Under the pieces are notes generated by a model. The model was not told the origin of the DNA, searched no databases, and saw only the letters and a list, made by a program, of their open reading frames with translations. Both the position numbers and the translations under genes were made by a program. A stretch of 64,000 bases of DNA from Candidatus Accumulibacter cognatus (lineage in GTDB: Bacteria > Pseudomonadota > Gammaproteobacteria > Burkholderiales > Rhodocyclaceae): the NCBI GenBank assembly GCA_013414765.1, contig CP058708.1, positions 3,839,553 to 3,903,552 on the forward strand, given 5' to 3'. Positions 43,866-54,559 of this stretch are shown in pieces (position 1 is the first letter of the stretch; each line of letters starts with the position of its first letter).

Positions 43866-44415
43866 GTGGCAGCGGCGCGAAGTGCCACGCCGCATCCGGC
43901 CGACCTGCTGCGCTCGACCTGGGAACGGCAGAGGCCGGCGCTCGCTGCGCTGCTCGCGCTGGCCCCGCACCTGTGCGCCACGCGCGACCCCGACTTCGCC
44001 GACAGCGGCATCGACGCCTGGCGCGCGCTTGCCGGCCAGCTCGACGAACCGCTGGTCAGCTTCCTCGATGCCGAGCCACTGCGCCTGCTCGCCGAGCTGG
44101 AATCCGACACCACACCGCGGACCATCGACGCGAAGAAATCGGTCTTTGCCTCAACCAGATGGGCGACCCGCGGCGCGGCGTCGGCGTGAACGACGATGGC
44201 CTGCCCGACATCGCCTGGGTCGACGTTCCGGCCGGCGAAGTCACGCTTGCGGAGAATGCCGGTCACTTTACCGGCGCCGCTTTTTGCATTGCGCGCCATC
44301 CGGTCACCTGGAGGCAGTACCGCGCCTTCGTCGAAGCCCCCGATGGTTACCGCCCGAAGCGCTGGTGGCACGGGCTGCGGCATGAAGCCGAGCCAGGTGA
44401 GACGCGCTGGGACGC
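43866..44415 (+). pseudogene. FGE-sulfatase/SUMF1-domain gene fragment, frameshifted
   Basis: Frame one gives LLRSTWERQRPALAALLALA and DSGIDAWRALAGQLDEPL up to about 44130. The adjoining frame then gives EIGLCLNQMGDPRRGVGVND, LPDIAWVDVPAGEVTLAENA and FCIARHPVTWRQYRAFVEA. The second part is the N-terminal half of a formylglycine-generating-enzyme-like domain. A one-base shift near the AAGAAA at about 44131-44136 splits it. The rest of the domain is lost where it meets an oppositely oriented FGE fragment near 44415. Confidence 0.65.
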
Positions 44416-45096
44416 CGAGCGCGAAGGGCTGCGCGATGCGCACTTCGTGCGGCGGACCTTCGTCGTCAGCCCGTAGCGGCTCGTCGGCCGGCGAGCCCAT
44501 GACGAAGCGGCCGTCGGGGACGACGACCATCCGCGGGCCTTCGCCGCCGTTGCGCAGGCGATCGCGGAAGGTGTCTCCCGGCGCCAGGGGCTGCGCGGCG
44601 GGCGAGCGCGCGGCGGCGGATGGACTGGCTATCGTAGTCGGTGTTCGCGGGCGGGCGTGTGCCTCGGGCTGGGCAGGCTGGACTGGCGTCGCCGGCGGGG
44701 TGTCGCCCCGGTCAGGTGCTTGTGTAGCGAACTGACGAGCTGCCGTGCGCCGTCGCAATCCTCGCCGCCATCCCAGCCGATCAGGTCGGGGGTCTGGAAC
44801 TGGCGGAAGCCGTAAGGGATGCGCAGGTTTTCGAGGCGGACCGGAAAGATGATTTCCCGGTCGGCCGCTTCGTGCGCCTCGTTCATGACGAAGCGGCTGG
44901 TGACCGAACGGACCGACCAGAGCGTCACGACGGCGCGTGCGGCGGCGAGTTGCGCCTGGATCTCGTCCGCCCAGCGATGCCCGGCGTCGATATGCAGGTC
45001 CATCCATACCGACCAGCCCTCGCGCTGCAGGCGATCCCTGAGGCGAGTGGCGATGGTCTTGTCGCTGTGCGAGTAGCAGATGAAGATGTCGCTCAC
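44415..45096 (-). pseudogene. TIR-domain protein fused to a truncated, frameshifted FGE domain
   Basis: From ATG 45096 leftward the protein starts MSDIFICYSHSDKTIATRLRD and continues GWSVWMDLHIDAGHRWADEI, a TIR/SEFIR-type domain of about 140 residues. The frame ends at 44629 after Arg-rich noise. The adjacent frame supplies a Pro/Ala linker and then DTFRDRLRNGGEGPRMVVVP, GRFVMGSPADEPLRADDEGP and HEVRIAQPFALG, the start of an FGE-like domain. The shift lies at the GGGG/CCCC runs 44697-44709. The domain stops near 44415. TIR plus FGE is a known bacterial domain combination; the intact gene may have been a signalling or defence protein. Confidence 0.68.
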
Positions 45097-45422
45097 CGGG
45101 TGGCTTTCGTGTCGGCCGGTAAAGGCGGCACGCCCGCTGCACGTTCGAGCGGCTTCCCGATCCCCGGCGAATTATCGCCGAAGCAGTGCGCTTGCGGAAG
45201 TCGACGGCGGGGCGAAAGGGGGGCGTTTTATGCGCCCGAACGTTTCATGTCGAGGAGCTTTCGATCTGGCATGTCGCCGACGGAAACGGTGCGTTCGCCG
45301 GTGGCCAATGTTTTCGCCTGCTCCCTTGAGAAACGTGTCTTGACGGGGTGCCGCCGCGGTGCCGTTGGCGACGCCTGATCCGGCGGTTTCAAACGTACGC
45401 TGGTGATCGCACTTTTTCTCCC
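45097..45422. other. Intergenic region, nothing recognised
   Basis: Between the TIR fragment and the cytochrome gene there is no frame with a plausible start or motif on either strand. No repeat or terminator was noted. Confidence 0.5.
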
Positions 45423-46079
45423 TCAGTGCCGATGATGAGCGTGATCATGCCCGGCCGTCTTCTGGCGAGGCTTCGCCGGGTTCGCGGGCGCGGCAGTTGC
45501 AGGCCGTTCGTCGTGCTCATCGGCATGGTTTGCCTGCCCGCCGTGCGAATGGCCGTCGCTCGACGCCACCAGCCGCGCGTACTCGTCTTTCGTCAGCGAC
45601 GGCATCGTTTGCAGGAAAGCGGCGAGATCCCAGATCGCTTCATCTTCCATTCCGCCCTTCGACCAGGCCGGCATCGCCGAAGCCTTGATGCTATGCTTGA
45701 TGATCCAGAAGTCGCGCGCCGGATTTCGCGCCGGAATTGAAGCATCCGGTTTTTCGGCCAGCTTGGGCGGCGTTGGATCGAGACCCTGGCGCAGTTCCGA
45801 ATCGGTGCCTGCAGGCGAGAGGTGGCAGGTGGCACACATGGCTTCGTAGTTCCCGGAACCGCGCCGAATCCGTTCAGGTTCGGCCAGGTCTTGCGGCACC
45901 TGGATGTCGGCGATACGGCTGGCAATCGAGCGTTCGCGGGCGAAGGCGAGAAACTGGTGAACGAGAGGACTGTGCGGTTCGCTGGCGGCGACATTGATCA
46001 GCCCGGAAACCACGACGAGCGCACCCATGACGCTGCCGCTGGCGATCGTCGCCACGACTCCGAGTAAACATCGGTTCAT
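45423..46079 (-). CDS. Periplasmic c-type cytochrome with His-rich tail
   Basis: The 218-residue product has an N-terminal hydrophobic segment (CLLGVVATIASGSVMGALVV) serving as signal or anchor. One haem site is in YEAMCATCHLSPAG, and a likely axial Met lies in SAMPAWSKGGMEDEAIWDL, the class I cytochrome c pattern. The C-terminal 50 residues are His-rich (SDGHSHGGQANHADEHDE, GHDHAHHRH), which suggests metal binding. The start at M3 (46079) gives a 6-nt spacing to GGGAGG. Its ATG overlaps the stop of the upstream small frame. Electron partner unknown. Confidence 0.85.
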   Translation of the reverse strand: MNRCLLGVVATIASGSVMGALVVVSGLINVAASEPHSPLVHQFLAFARERSIASRIADIQVPQDLAEPERIRRGSGNYEAMCATCHLSPAGTDSELRQGLDPTPPKLAEKPDASIPARNPARDFWIIKHSIKASAMPAWSKGGMEDEAIWDLAAFLQTMPSLTKDEYARLVASSDGHSHGGQANHADEHDERPATAAPANPAKPRQKTAGHDHAHHRH

Positions 46080-46297
46080 TTCCATCCTCCCGCCAAATCA
46101 TCGAGCCGGTACTTGCGCGGCATTTTGCGTCGGGATAACCCACAATAGACTGACCTGCCGATTACATTTCTGTAATCTGGCTGCACGCAGGACGGCAAGA
46201 TAGGCTGTTGAGGAGCTGAAGGAAGTTGATTTGGAGAACCGAAATACGGAGCCATCACCTCGACGGCGTTCAGCTTGGGGAAAAAGTATTCGCTCAT
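46076..46297 (-). pseudogene. DUF2442-like small protein, truncated
   Basis: It begins MSEYFFPKLNAVEVMAPYF, a typical DUF2442 opening, but the remaining 54 residues do not fit the domain. Its ATG overlaps the stop of the DUF4160 gene (ATGA), as in intact DUF4160-DUF2442 pairs, so it is the broken second partner. The frame ends overlapping the cytochrome start. Confidence 0.5.
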
Positions 46298-46488
46298 GGG
46301 TTGTACCTCCGCCATTCACCGTGCAGAAGCGCCCGGTTTTCTGCAATCCACGCCAGTTCATCCCGGATCTCGCGTGCGGCAATCCGCCCTTTGATTTCCA
46401 GCGTGTCGATATCGACGGTACACTCACGACCGTCGTTCAACTTGACGTGAACATGCGGCAGCAAGTGATCGTCGGCAGACATCAGCAC
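46294..46488 (-). CDS. DUF4160 domain protein, N-terminus probably lost
   Basis: The 64-residue frame reads MSADDHLLPHVHVKLNDGRE, then IDTLEIKGRIAAREIRDELAW, matching DUF4160. These proteins usually start about 15-20 residues earlier; an in-frame TGA six codons before GTG 46488 rules that out here. DUF4160 and DUF2442 proteins form toxin-antitoxin-like pairs of unproven function. Confidence 0.6.
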   Translation of the reverse strand: MLMSADDHLLPHVHVKLNDGRECTVDIDTLEIKGRIAAREIRDELAWIAENRALLHGEWRRYNP

Positions 46489-46625
46489 TCGAGAGGCGGG
46501 AAATCACTGCAGGGTCGGCATCGAGCCAAGTGTGGTGCAACTGTTGCTTTATACTTTGAGGACGGCTTCATGCGCCTTTTCGGCTTGCCGGATTTCATTG
46601 GTCTGGCGCATCAAGTACTGGCCTG

Positions 46626-47073
46626 TTGAGCGGACAGGACGGGCTGGCGAAGCTGGTGGAGGCGGTGCTGAACCAGATACTGGAGGCACAGGTGACGGAG
46701 GCATTGGGCGCGGAACGGCACGAACGGACGGAAGAGCGGGCGGGGTCCCGCAATGGGACGCGTGCGCGCACACTCTACACGCGCGTTGGGCGGGTGACGC
46801 TGCGGGTGCCGCCAACGCGGGATGGCCGCTTCTCGACGGAGATTTTAAACGCTATCAGAGAAGTGAGCAGGCGTTCGTGCTGGCGCTGATGGAAATGGTC
46901 GTGCAGGGCGTGTCGACACGCCAGGTCACGGCGATCACCGAGGAACTGTGCGGGGCGAGCTTTTCCAAATCGATGGTGAGCGCGCTGTGCGCTGGGCTGG
47001 ATGCGCGCGTCAGGTCGTTCAATGAGCGACGACTGGAGGCGGAGTATCCCTTCATCCTGGTCGCCGCGTGCCA
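46626..47073 (+). mobile_element. IS256-family transposase remnant
   Basis: The first frame gives VTEALGAERHERTEERAGSR, then RVGRVTLRVPPTRDGRFSTE. A shift at TTTTAAA (46845-46851) moves to the frame KRYQRSEQAFVLALMEMVVQ, then TRQVTAITEELCGASFSKS and LDARVRSFNERRLEAEYPF. This is the N-terminal third of a Transposase_mut (IS256) protein. It ends abruptly near 47073, so the catalytic DDE region is absent. It lies 96 bp from the end of the zinc operon, on the opposite strand. Confidence 0.8.
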
Positions 47074-47168
47074 TGAGGTGAGCCAGACTGACTTTCCAGG
47101 GCCAGCCTCCTCAGCCTCGTTTGGCTTGAACTGCACAGCCATTGGTCGAGGCTCCCGAGTAGTTACGA

Positions 47169-47729
47169 TCAAAATTCGTTTTGCAGGCGTTTATAGCCCT
47201 GCACCAGCTCGTGATTGGTGCGCACCACGTCCTCGGAAAACTCCGTGGCCTGTGCCGTGACGCGGGGCATGGCGGCGAGGTCGGTGCGCGGGCCGATACG
47301 CTCGGTAGATGGCACATGGAAGCCGGCCGGCAGATGTGCGCCGTCGACGACCGCATTGTGGCGAACGACGCTGCCCTCGCCAACGGTGCAGTTGAACAGC
47401 ACACTGTTGAAACCGATGAAGACGTTGTTGCCGACGACGCAGGGGCCATGGACGATGGAACGATGGGCTATGGAGGTGTGTTCGCCGATATCGACCAGGG
47501 CGCCGGACTTGGAATGGATGACTACACCGTCCTGGATGTTGGAGTGGGCGCGGATGCGGATCGGTTCAAGGTTGCCTGCGGCATTGACCTCGTCGGCGCG
47601 GATCACCGCGTAGGGACCGACGAAGACGTTTTCCTCGATGATGACCTTGCCGCAGATGATGGCGGTCTGGTCGACGTAGGCGGACTCATGGATGTGCGGC
47701 AGATCGCCGCGTGGGTTCTTGCGGATCAT
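47169..47729 (-). CDS. Gamma-class carbonic anhydrase-like hexapeptide protein
   Basis: The 186-residue left-handed beta-helix protein has hexapeptide turns (IIEENVFVGPYAVIRADEV, CVVGNNVFIGFNSVLFNC). Three His are placed as in gamma-carbonic anhydrases (IRAHSNIQDG, IAHRSIVHG). It is the last gene of the Zur-linked operon, 3 bp after queD. Gamma-type anhydrases can use iron or cobalt instead of zinc, which would make sense as a zinc-sparing substitute; that role is inferred from context. Confidence 0.87.
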   Translation of the reverse strand: MIRKNPRGDLPHIHESAYVDQTAIICGKVIIEENVFVGPYAVIRADEVNAAGNLEPIRIRAHSNIQDGVVIHSKSGALVDIGEHTSIAHRSIVHGPCVVGNNVFIGFNSVLFNCTVGEGSVVRHNAVVDGAHLPAGFHVPSTERIGPRTDLAAMPRVTAQATEFSEDVVRTNHELVQGYKRLQNEF

Positions 47730-47732
47730 GGT

Positions 47733-48314
47733 TCAGACTCCGTTGGGATGGGCGGTTCGTTCACCGCGCTTGAGCTTGTCGAACAGCTTGGGATCGGGCC
47801 ATTCGTTGCGGATGGCTTGGGAGAATTCGATGTTGTCTAGCGTGATCAGTCCCATGCGCGGGTTGATCGCGTCTTCCCTGAAACACTGGGCGTAGCCGGT
47901 TTCGGTTTCATGGACGATGATCGAATGCAGGCGTACGTCGGCTTCGCCGTTACACATTTCTGTGAGGTTGAGTAGCCGGTCGATGAGCACGAAAAACAGC
48001 CGTGCGAACTGCTCGGCGCTGGGCGAGACGGGAATCAGAATCCAGCGCTCGGAAAAGCGCTGGCAGGCTGCGATGTAGTCCGGATCATCACCCGACCAGA
48101 TGGCCACGGCATGGTCGAAAGCATCGATCAGTGTGCGCGGGCCATCTTTCAACAGGCCGAAGTCGTAAACCATCTGGCCGTGATCCAGGGCATGCGCTTC
48201 GAGCAGCAGTTCGACCTTGTAGGAATGGCCGTGAATCGAGTGCGAGCAGCGCCGCGTGCTGCAGCCGCGCACGAGGTGGGCATTCTCGAATTTGAACAGC
48301 TTGCGGATCAGCAT
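47733..48314 (-). CDS. queD: QueD-like 6-carboxytetrahydropterin synthase paralogue
   Basis: The 193-residue PTPS/QueD fold has the metal His pattern ENAHLVRGC and [12 protein letters not shown], with an upstream Cys (RRCSHSIHG) and the acidic dyad region [20 protein letters not shown]. It is longer than housekeeping QueD (about 120-140 residues). Its ATG lies inside the end of thrS (7-bp overlap). It sits in the Zur operon, where extra copies of zinc enzymes of queuosine and other pathways are typical. Confidence 0.87.
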   Translation of the reverse strand: MLIRKLFKFENAHLVRGCSTRRCSHSIHGHSYKVELLLEAHALDHGQMVYDFGLLKDGPRTLIDAFDHAVAIWSGDDPDYIAACQRFSERWILIPVSPSAEQFARLFFVLIDRLLNLTEMCNGEADVRLHSIIVHETETGYAQCFREDAINPRMGLITLDNIEFSQAIRNEWPDPKLFDKLKRGERTAHPNGV

Positions 48315-50233
48315 GATCCCTCGCTACCAGGGGGCTGCGCTTCCTGGCGCAGGCGGGCAATGACCTCGGCTAGCGGCAGGCTGCCGAGGTCTTCACCGGC
48401 GCGCGAGCGCACCGCGATGCAGCCTTTGGCTTTTTCCTCGTCGCCGACGACGAGCAGGTAAGGCACTTTTTGCAGCGTGTATTCGCGGATCTTGTAGCCG
48501 ATTTTTTCATTGCGCAGATCGATGGCGGCGCGCACCCTGGCTTTCTTCAAGGCTTTCAACACGCTTTGCGCATAGTCGGCCTGACCTTCGCTGATATTGA
48601 GCACGACCGCTTGCTGCGGCGCCAGCCAGAGTGGGAAGAGGCCGCCGTAGTGTTCGATCAGGATGCCGGTGAAGCGCTCCAGCGAGCCGAACAGCGCCCG
48701 GTGCAGCATGACCGGCCGTTCGCATTCGCCCTGTTCGTTGATATAGCTGATGTCGAAGCGCTCGGGCAGGTTGAGGTCGACCTGCAGCGTGCCGCATTGC
48801 CAGTCGCGGCCGATGGCGTCGCGCAGCACGAATTCCAGCTTCGGGCCGTAGAAGGCACCTTCACTGGGGTTGATCCGGTAATCGATGCTCATCCGGTCGA
48901 GCGCGCCGGACAGCGCGCCTTCGAGCTGATCCCAGGTTTCGTCGCTGCCGATGCGGTTGGCCGGCCGCGTCGACAGCCTGACGGCGACATTGTCGAAGCC
49001 GAAATCGCGGTAGATGGCGAAGACCAGTCCGATGGTGCCGGCGCATTCGTCCTGCATCTGAGTCGGCGTACAGAAGATGTGTGCGTCGTCCTGGGTGAAA
49101 TGGCGCACGCGCAGCAGGCCGTGCAATGCGCCGGAAGGCTCGTCGCGGTGCACCTTGCCAAATTCGGCCATGCGCAGCGGCAGGTCACGGTAGCTTTTCA
49201 ATCCCTGGGCAAACAGCGAGACGGCGCCAGGGCAGTTCATCGGCTTGAGGGCAAAGACGCGCTCGTCCTCGGTGGTCGTCGTGAACATCGCCTCGCGGTA
49301 GTTGAACCAGTGGCCGGAGGTTTCCCACAGGCCACGATCCATCACGTCCGGGGTATTGACCTCGACATAATCGGCGCGCTCCTGCTGCGTGCGCATGTAG
49401 CCAATCAGTTGCTGGAACAAGATCCAGCCTTTCGGATGCCAGAACACCGAACCGGGCGCGCAGTCGTCGAAATGGAACAGGTCGAGCTGGGCGCCGAGCT
49501 TGCGGTGGTCGCGCTTGCCGGCTTCTTCGAGGCGGGTCAGGTAGGCCTTGAGCGCCTTGGCATCCGGCCAGCAGGTGCCGTAGATGCGCTGCAGCATGGC
49601 GTTCTTGGCATCACCCCGCCAATAGGCGCCGGCCACCTTGGTCAGCTTGAAAGCCTGGAGTTTGCCGGTGCTCGGCACGTGCGGGCCGCGACAGAGGTCT
49701 TCGAAATCGCCCTGGCGGTAAAGCGACAAGGATTCACCTGCCGGGATGGCGCGGATCAGTTCGGCCTTGTAGGACTCGCCGAGTTGCTCGAAATAGGCGA
49801 CCGCCTCGTCACTCGGCAGCTCGCGTCGGCTGAGCGGCAGGTCGGCGGCGGCGAGTTCCTGCATGCGGGCTTCGATCTGCGCCAGATCGTCGGGCGTGAA
49901 CGGGCGCTCGAAAGCGAAGTCGTAGAAGAAGCCATCCTCGATGACCGGGCCAATGGTGACCTGTGCGCCCGGATAGAGCTGCTTGACGGCCATGGCCAGC
50001 AAGTGGGCGCAGGAATGGCGCAGGATTTCCAGCCCTTCCGGGTCGCAGACAGTGATCAGGCTGACGTTGGCATCTTGCTCCAGAATGAACGTAGTATCGA
50101 CCAGTTGGCCATCTATCCGGCCGGCCAGGGTGGCCTTGGCCAGACCGGGGCCGATGTCGGCAGCCAAGTCGGCGATGCTGACCGGTTGCGGGAAAGTGCG
50201 TTGGCTGCCTTCGGGCAGCGTGATGATGGGCAT
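48308..50233 (-). CDS. thrS: Threonyl-tRNA synthetase
   Basis: The 641-residue enzyme has the TGS domain, editing domain ([20 protein letters not shown]), class II motif 2 and 3 regions and the anticodon domain. Zinc ligands are recognisable: Cys in PMNCPGAV, His in DDAHIFC and His in [10 protein letters not shown]. The usual MNCPGH reads MNCPGA, a departure from most ThrS. It is not followed by infC-rpmI-rplT, the normal thrS context, but lies in the Zur operon, so it is probably a second, zinc-starvation copy. Start at ATG 50233; the longer frame overlaps yidD. Confidence 0.93.
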   Translation of the reverse strand: MPIITLPEGSQRTFPQPVSIADLAADIGPGLAKATLAGRIDGQLVDTTFILEQDANVSLITVCDPEGLEILRHSCAHLLAMAVKQLYPGAQVTIGPVIEDGFFYDFAFERPFTPDDLAQIEARMQELAAADLPLSRRELPSDEAVAYFEQLGESYKAELIRAIPAGESLSLYRQGDFEDLCRGPHVPSTGKLQAFKLTKVAGAYWRGDAKNAMLQRIYGTCWPDAKALKAYLTRLEEAGKRDHRKLGAQLDLFHFDDCAPGSVFWHPKGWILFQQLIGYMRTQQERADYVEVNTPDVMDRGLWETSGHWFNYREAMFTTTTEDERVFALKPMNCPGAVSLFAQGLKSYRDLPLRMAEFGKVHRDEPSGALHGLLRVRHFTQDDAHIFCTPTQMQDECAGTIGLVFAIYRDFGFDNVAVRLSTRPANRIGSDETWDQLEGALSGALDRMSIDYRINPSEGAFYGPKLEFVLRDAIGRDWQCGTLQVDLNLPERFDISYINEQGECERPVMLHRALFGSLERFTGILIEHYGGLFPLWLAPQQAVVLNISEGQADYAQSVLKALKKARVRAAIDLRNEKIGYKIREYTLQKVPYLLVVGDEEKAKGCIAVRSRAGEDLGSLPLAEVIARLRQEAQPPGSEGSC

Positions 50234-50255
50234 GTTTGAGCTTCTCGTAGCGTTG

Positions 50256-50507
50256 TCAGGGGCAATGGGTGTGATCGGCACAGGCGGGAGGAACGGGATC
50301 GACCTCGCCGGGATGCCAGGGGTGGCAACGGCCGATGCGGCGCAGGGCCAGCCAGCCACCACGACGCAGGCCATGGATTTGCAAGGCCTCCTGGGCATAG
50401 TGGGAACAACTCGGATAAAAGCGGCAGCGCGGACCGAGCATGGGGCTGATAACCAACTGGTAGCCGCGAATGATCAGCTGGATGGCACGGGTCAGCAGGT
50501 GCTTCAT
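50256..50507 (-). CDS. yidD: YidD-type membrane protein insertion factor
   Basis: The 83-residue protein has the full YidD signature: an amphipathic N-terminus ([20 protein letters not shown]), then [18 protein letters not shown] and [17 protein letters not shown]. YidD normally lies between rnpA and yidC; here it sits between cysS and thrS. Its ATG overlaps the cysS stop (ATGA). It carries conserved Cys and His residues. A link to zinc is only suggested by position. Confidence 0.92.
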   Translation of the reverse strand: MKHLLTRAIQLIIRGYQLVISPMLGPRCRFYPSCSHYAQEALQIHGLRRGGWLALRRIGRCHPWHPGEVDPVPPACADHTHCP

Positions 50508-51165
50508 GGCATGTGCTCCGTGTGCAGGCGATGCCAGGTAGTGCCCGTAGGACTATCTTCGATGCCGATGCCCTGGGCAGCGAGTGTCTGACGCAGAGCA
50601 TCGGCGCGGGCAAAATCACGCGCCGCGCGGGCAGCCTGGCGGGCGGCAATCATGGACTCGATGCTTTCGGGCGTTGGGCCAGCAGCTTGCTTGTCCGCCG
50701 GCATTCCACCTTGTTGGCGCCAACGGGCCGGTGGCTGTTGCAACAGCCCGAGCAAATCGGCGCCGTCACGCACATAAGCATGACCACGCTCGATCAACGC
50801 AATCATCTGCGGAACGTGCTCGGTCGCCCAGAGTTCAAGGGTTGGGGGCAACGCATTCAAGCGCGCCATGTCCTGGCGGGAGGCGTCGGCAAAGCGCTCG
50901 GTCAGCATCCGGATCGGCTCGCCGTTGGCGGCAGCGGCGGCGTTGACCTTGTCGTCCACGTCGGTGATGTTGCGGGCGTAGACCACCTGCGGGAAATGCC
51001 GCGACAACAGCCGGGACAGTACATCGAACACAACGACCGGGCGGGCGTTGCCGATATGCACGTAGTTGTAAACAGTGGGGCCGCAGACGTACATGGTGAC
51101 GCGCTGCGGATCGGCCGGCACGAAGACTTCCTTTTGCCGGCTCAGCGTGTTGTGCAGGCGGATGT

Positions 51166-51169
<4 letters not shown>
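50504..51169 (-). pseudogene. cysS: CysS with a large in-frame internal deletion
   Basis: Residues 1-133 match the N-terminal half of cysteinyl-tRNA synthetase ([34 protein letters not shown] with HIGN for [22 protein letters not shown]). The frame then passes straight to the C-terminal end ([51 protein letters not shown]). Against a 461-residue CysS, about 245 residues are gone. These include KMSKS and three of the four zinc ligands (equivalents of E. coli C209, H234, E238; C28 remains). The 221-residue frame is otherwise clean and overlaps both neighbours, so it is translated. It cannot be a normal CysS. Confidence 0.85.
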
Positions 51170-52272
<1,103 letters not shown>

Positions 52273-52275
52273 GAT

Positions 52276-53504
<1,229 letters not shown>

Positions 53505-53508
<4 letters not shown>

Positions 53509-53933
53509 GTTTGGTTCTGATGAATGGGCAGTGGAATCGGGGCGCAGATGACTTCGATGCGGTCGCCCTTGACCGCGTTGTAGAAGCAGCTGCTCCGCCC
53601 GGTATGGCAGGCACCGCCGAGTTGGTCGACGAGCAGCAGGATGGCGTCGCCATCACAATCAAAGCGTGTTTCGACCACGCGTTGCCGGCAACCGGATGTT
53701 TCGCCTTTGCGCCACAAGGTCTGGCGCGAACGCGACCAGTAGCAGGCAAAACCTGAAGCCAGTGTTTCATCGATGGCGGTGCGATTCATCCAGGCCAGCA
53801 TCAACAACTCCCGTGTATCGAACTGCTGGGCAACGGCGGCAATCAGACCTTGCCGATCGAATGGCAATTCGGCCAGCACTTCGGAAAGCGGCAAGCCTGC
53901 GCCGATGGGCGCGTCTTCAAGTCGGGTTAACAT
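53505..53933 (-). CDS. hisI: Phosphoribosyl-AMP cyclohydrolase (HisI), Zur-linked copy
   Basis: HisI opens the purine ring of PR-AMP in histidine synthesis and is a zinc enzyme. The 142-residue product has [27 protein letters not shown], and the Cys ligands in [20 protein letters not shown]. All zinc Cys are kept, so it is not an obvious zinc-free variant. No other his gene is nearby, so this is probably a second copy for zinc shortage. It is the first gene of the operon; the Zur box is just upstream. Start at 53933. Confidence 0.92.
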
Positions 53934-53951
53934 AGGGTCTTTTGAATACAA

Positions 53952-53979
53952 CAAATGCAATGTTATAACATTACATTTG
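53952..53979. promoter_or_regulatory. Putative Zur operator between hisI and zur
   Basis: The arms CAAATGCAATGTTA and TAACATTACATTTG form a 28-bp inverted repeat with a single mismatched pair, centred on ATGTTATAACAT. The AT-rich TGTTATAACA core resembles proteobacterial Zur boxes. It fills most of the 65 bp between the divergent hisI and zur starts, so it could repress both the operon and zur. Confidence 0.8.
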
Positions 53980-53998
53980 TCCCACCAAGAGCAAACGA

Positions 53999-54499
53999 AT
54001 GAAAACCTCAATTTCCGACGTTCAATGTCCGCCACCTCAAGGCGATAATACCGACGCCCTCGATCGGGCCGAAGCCGCTTGCCGGGCGCGGGGCGCCAGT
54101 CTGACGGCGATCCGTCGCGATGTGCTGGCACTGCTTTACCGCAGCCCTACCGGCGTCAAGGCTTATGATCTTCTGGCCCAGATCAAGGAAGCCCGGCCCG
54201 GCGCTTCACCGCCGACGGTCTATCGCGCGCTAGATTTTCTGATTGAGCAGGGCCTGGCACACAAAATCGGGCGCATGAATCTTTTCGTTGCCTGCCGGCA
54301 TGCTTCCCATCAAACCCCCAGTCTGTTTCTGGTCTGTCCGAAATGCAGCGGAGTTACGGAATTGCAGGAGCAATCGGTGATGAGTGCCCTGTCGAACAGT
54401 CTGGCCGCTACCGGACATCGCCTGGAAAGTCCTGAGGTGGAAATCAGCGCGCTTTGCCCGAAATGTGTCGGCGTGCGACAGGAATACAGCTCCACCTGA
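53999..54499 (+). CDS. zur: Zinc uptake regulator Zur (Fur family)
   Basis: The 166-residue Fur-family protein has a winged helix (GASLTAIRRDVLALLYRSP, SPPTVYRALDFLIEQGLAHK) and metal sites in VACRHASHQ, LVCPKCSGVTE and ALCPKCVGV. The two CxxC pairs form the structural zinc site. The long N-terminus and the LNRIESLNAFV-like segment (KIGRMNLFVACRH) fit Zur rather than Fur. Divergence from COG0523 and zinc-enzyme paralogues supports zinc as the signal. Confidence 0.92.
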   Translation: MKTSISDVQCPPPQGDNTDALDRAEAACRARGASLTAIRRDVLALLYRSPTGVKAYDLLAQIKEARPGASPPTVYRALDFLIEQGLAHKIGRMNLFVACRHASHQTPSLFLVCPKCSGVTELQEQSVMSALSNSLAATGHRLESPEVEISALCPKCVGVRQEYSST

Positions 54500-54559
54500 A
54501 ATCTGACTGAATTAAACTACCCGCTTCCTCACTCTTCACCGCGCCCGGCGCGGATCGCC

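Noticed and set aside
48470-50239. 589-residue plus-strand frame opposite thrS
   Set aside because: It mirrors the codons of thrS; the thrS frame has every family motif.
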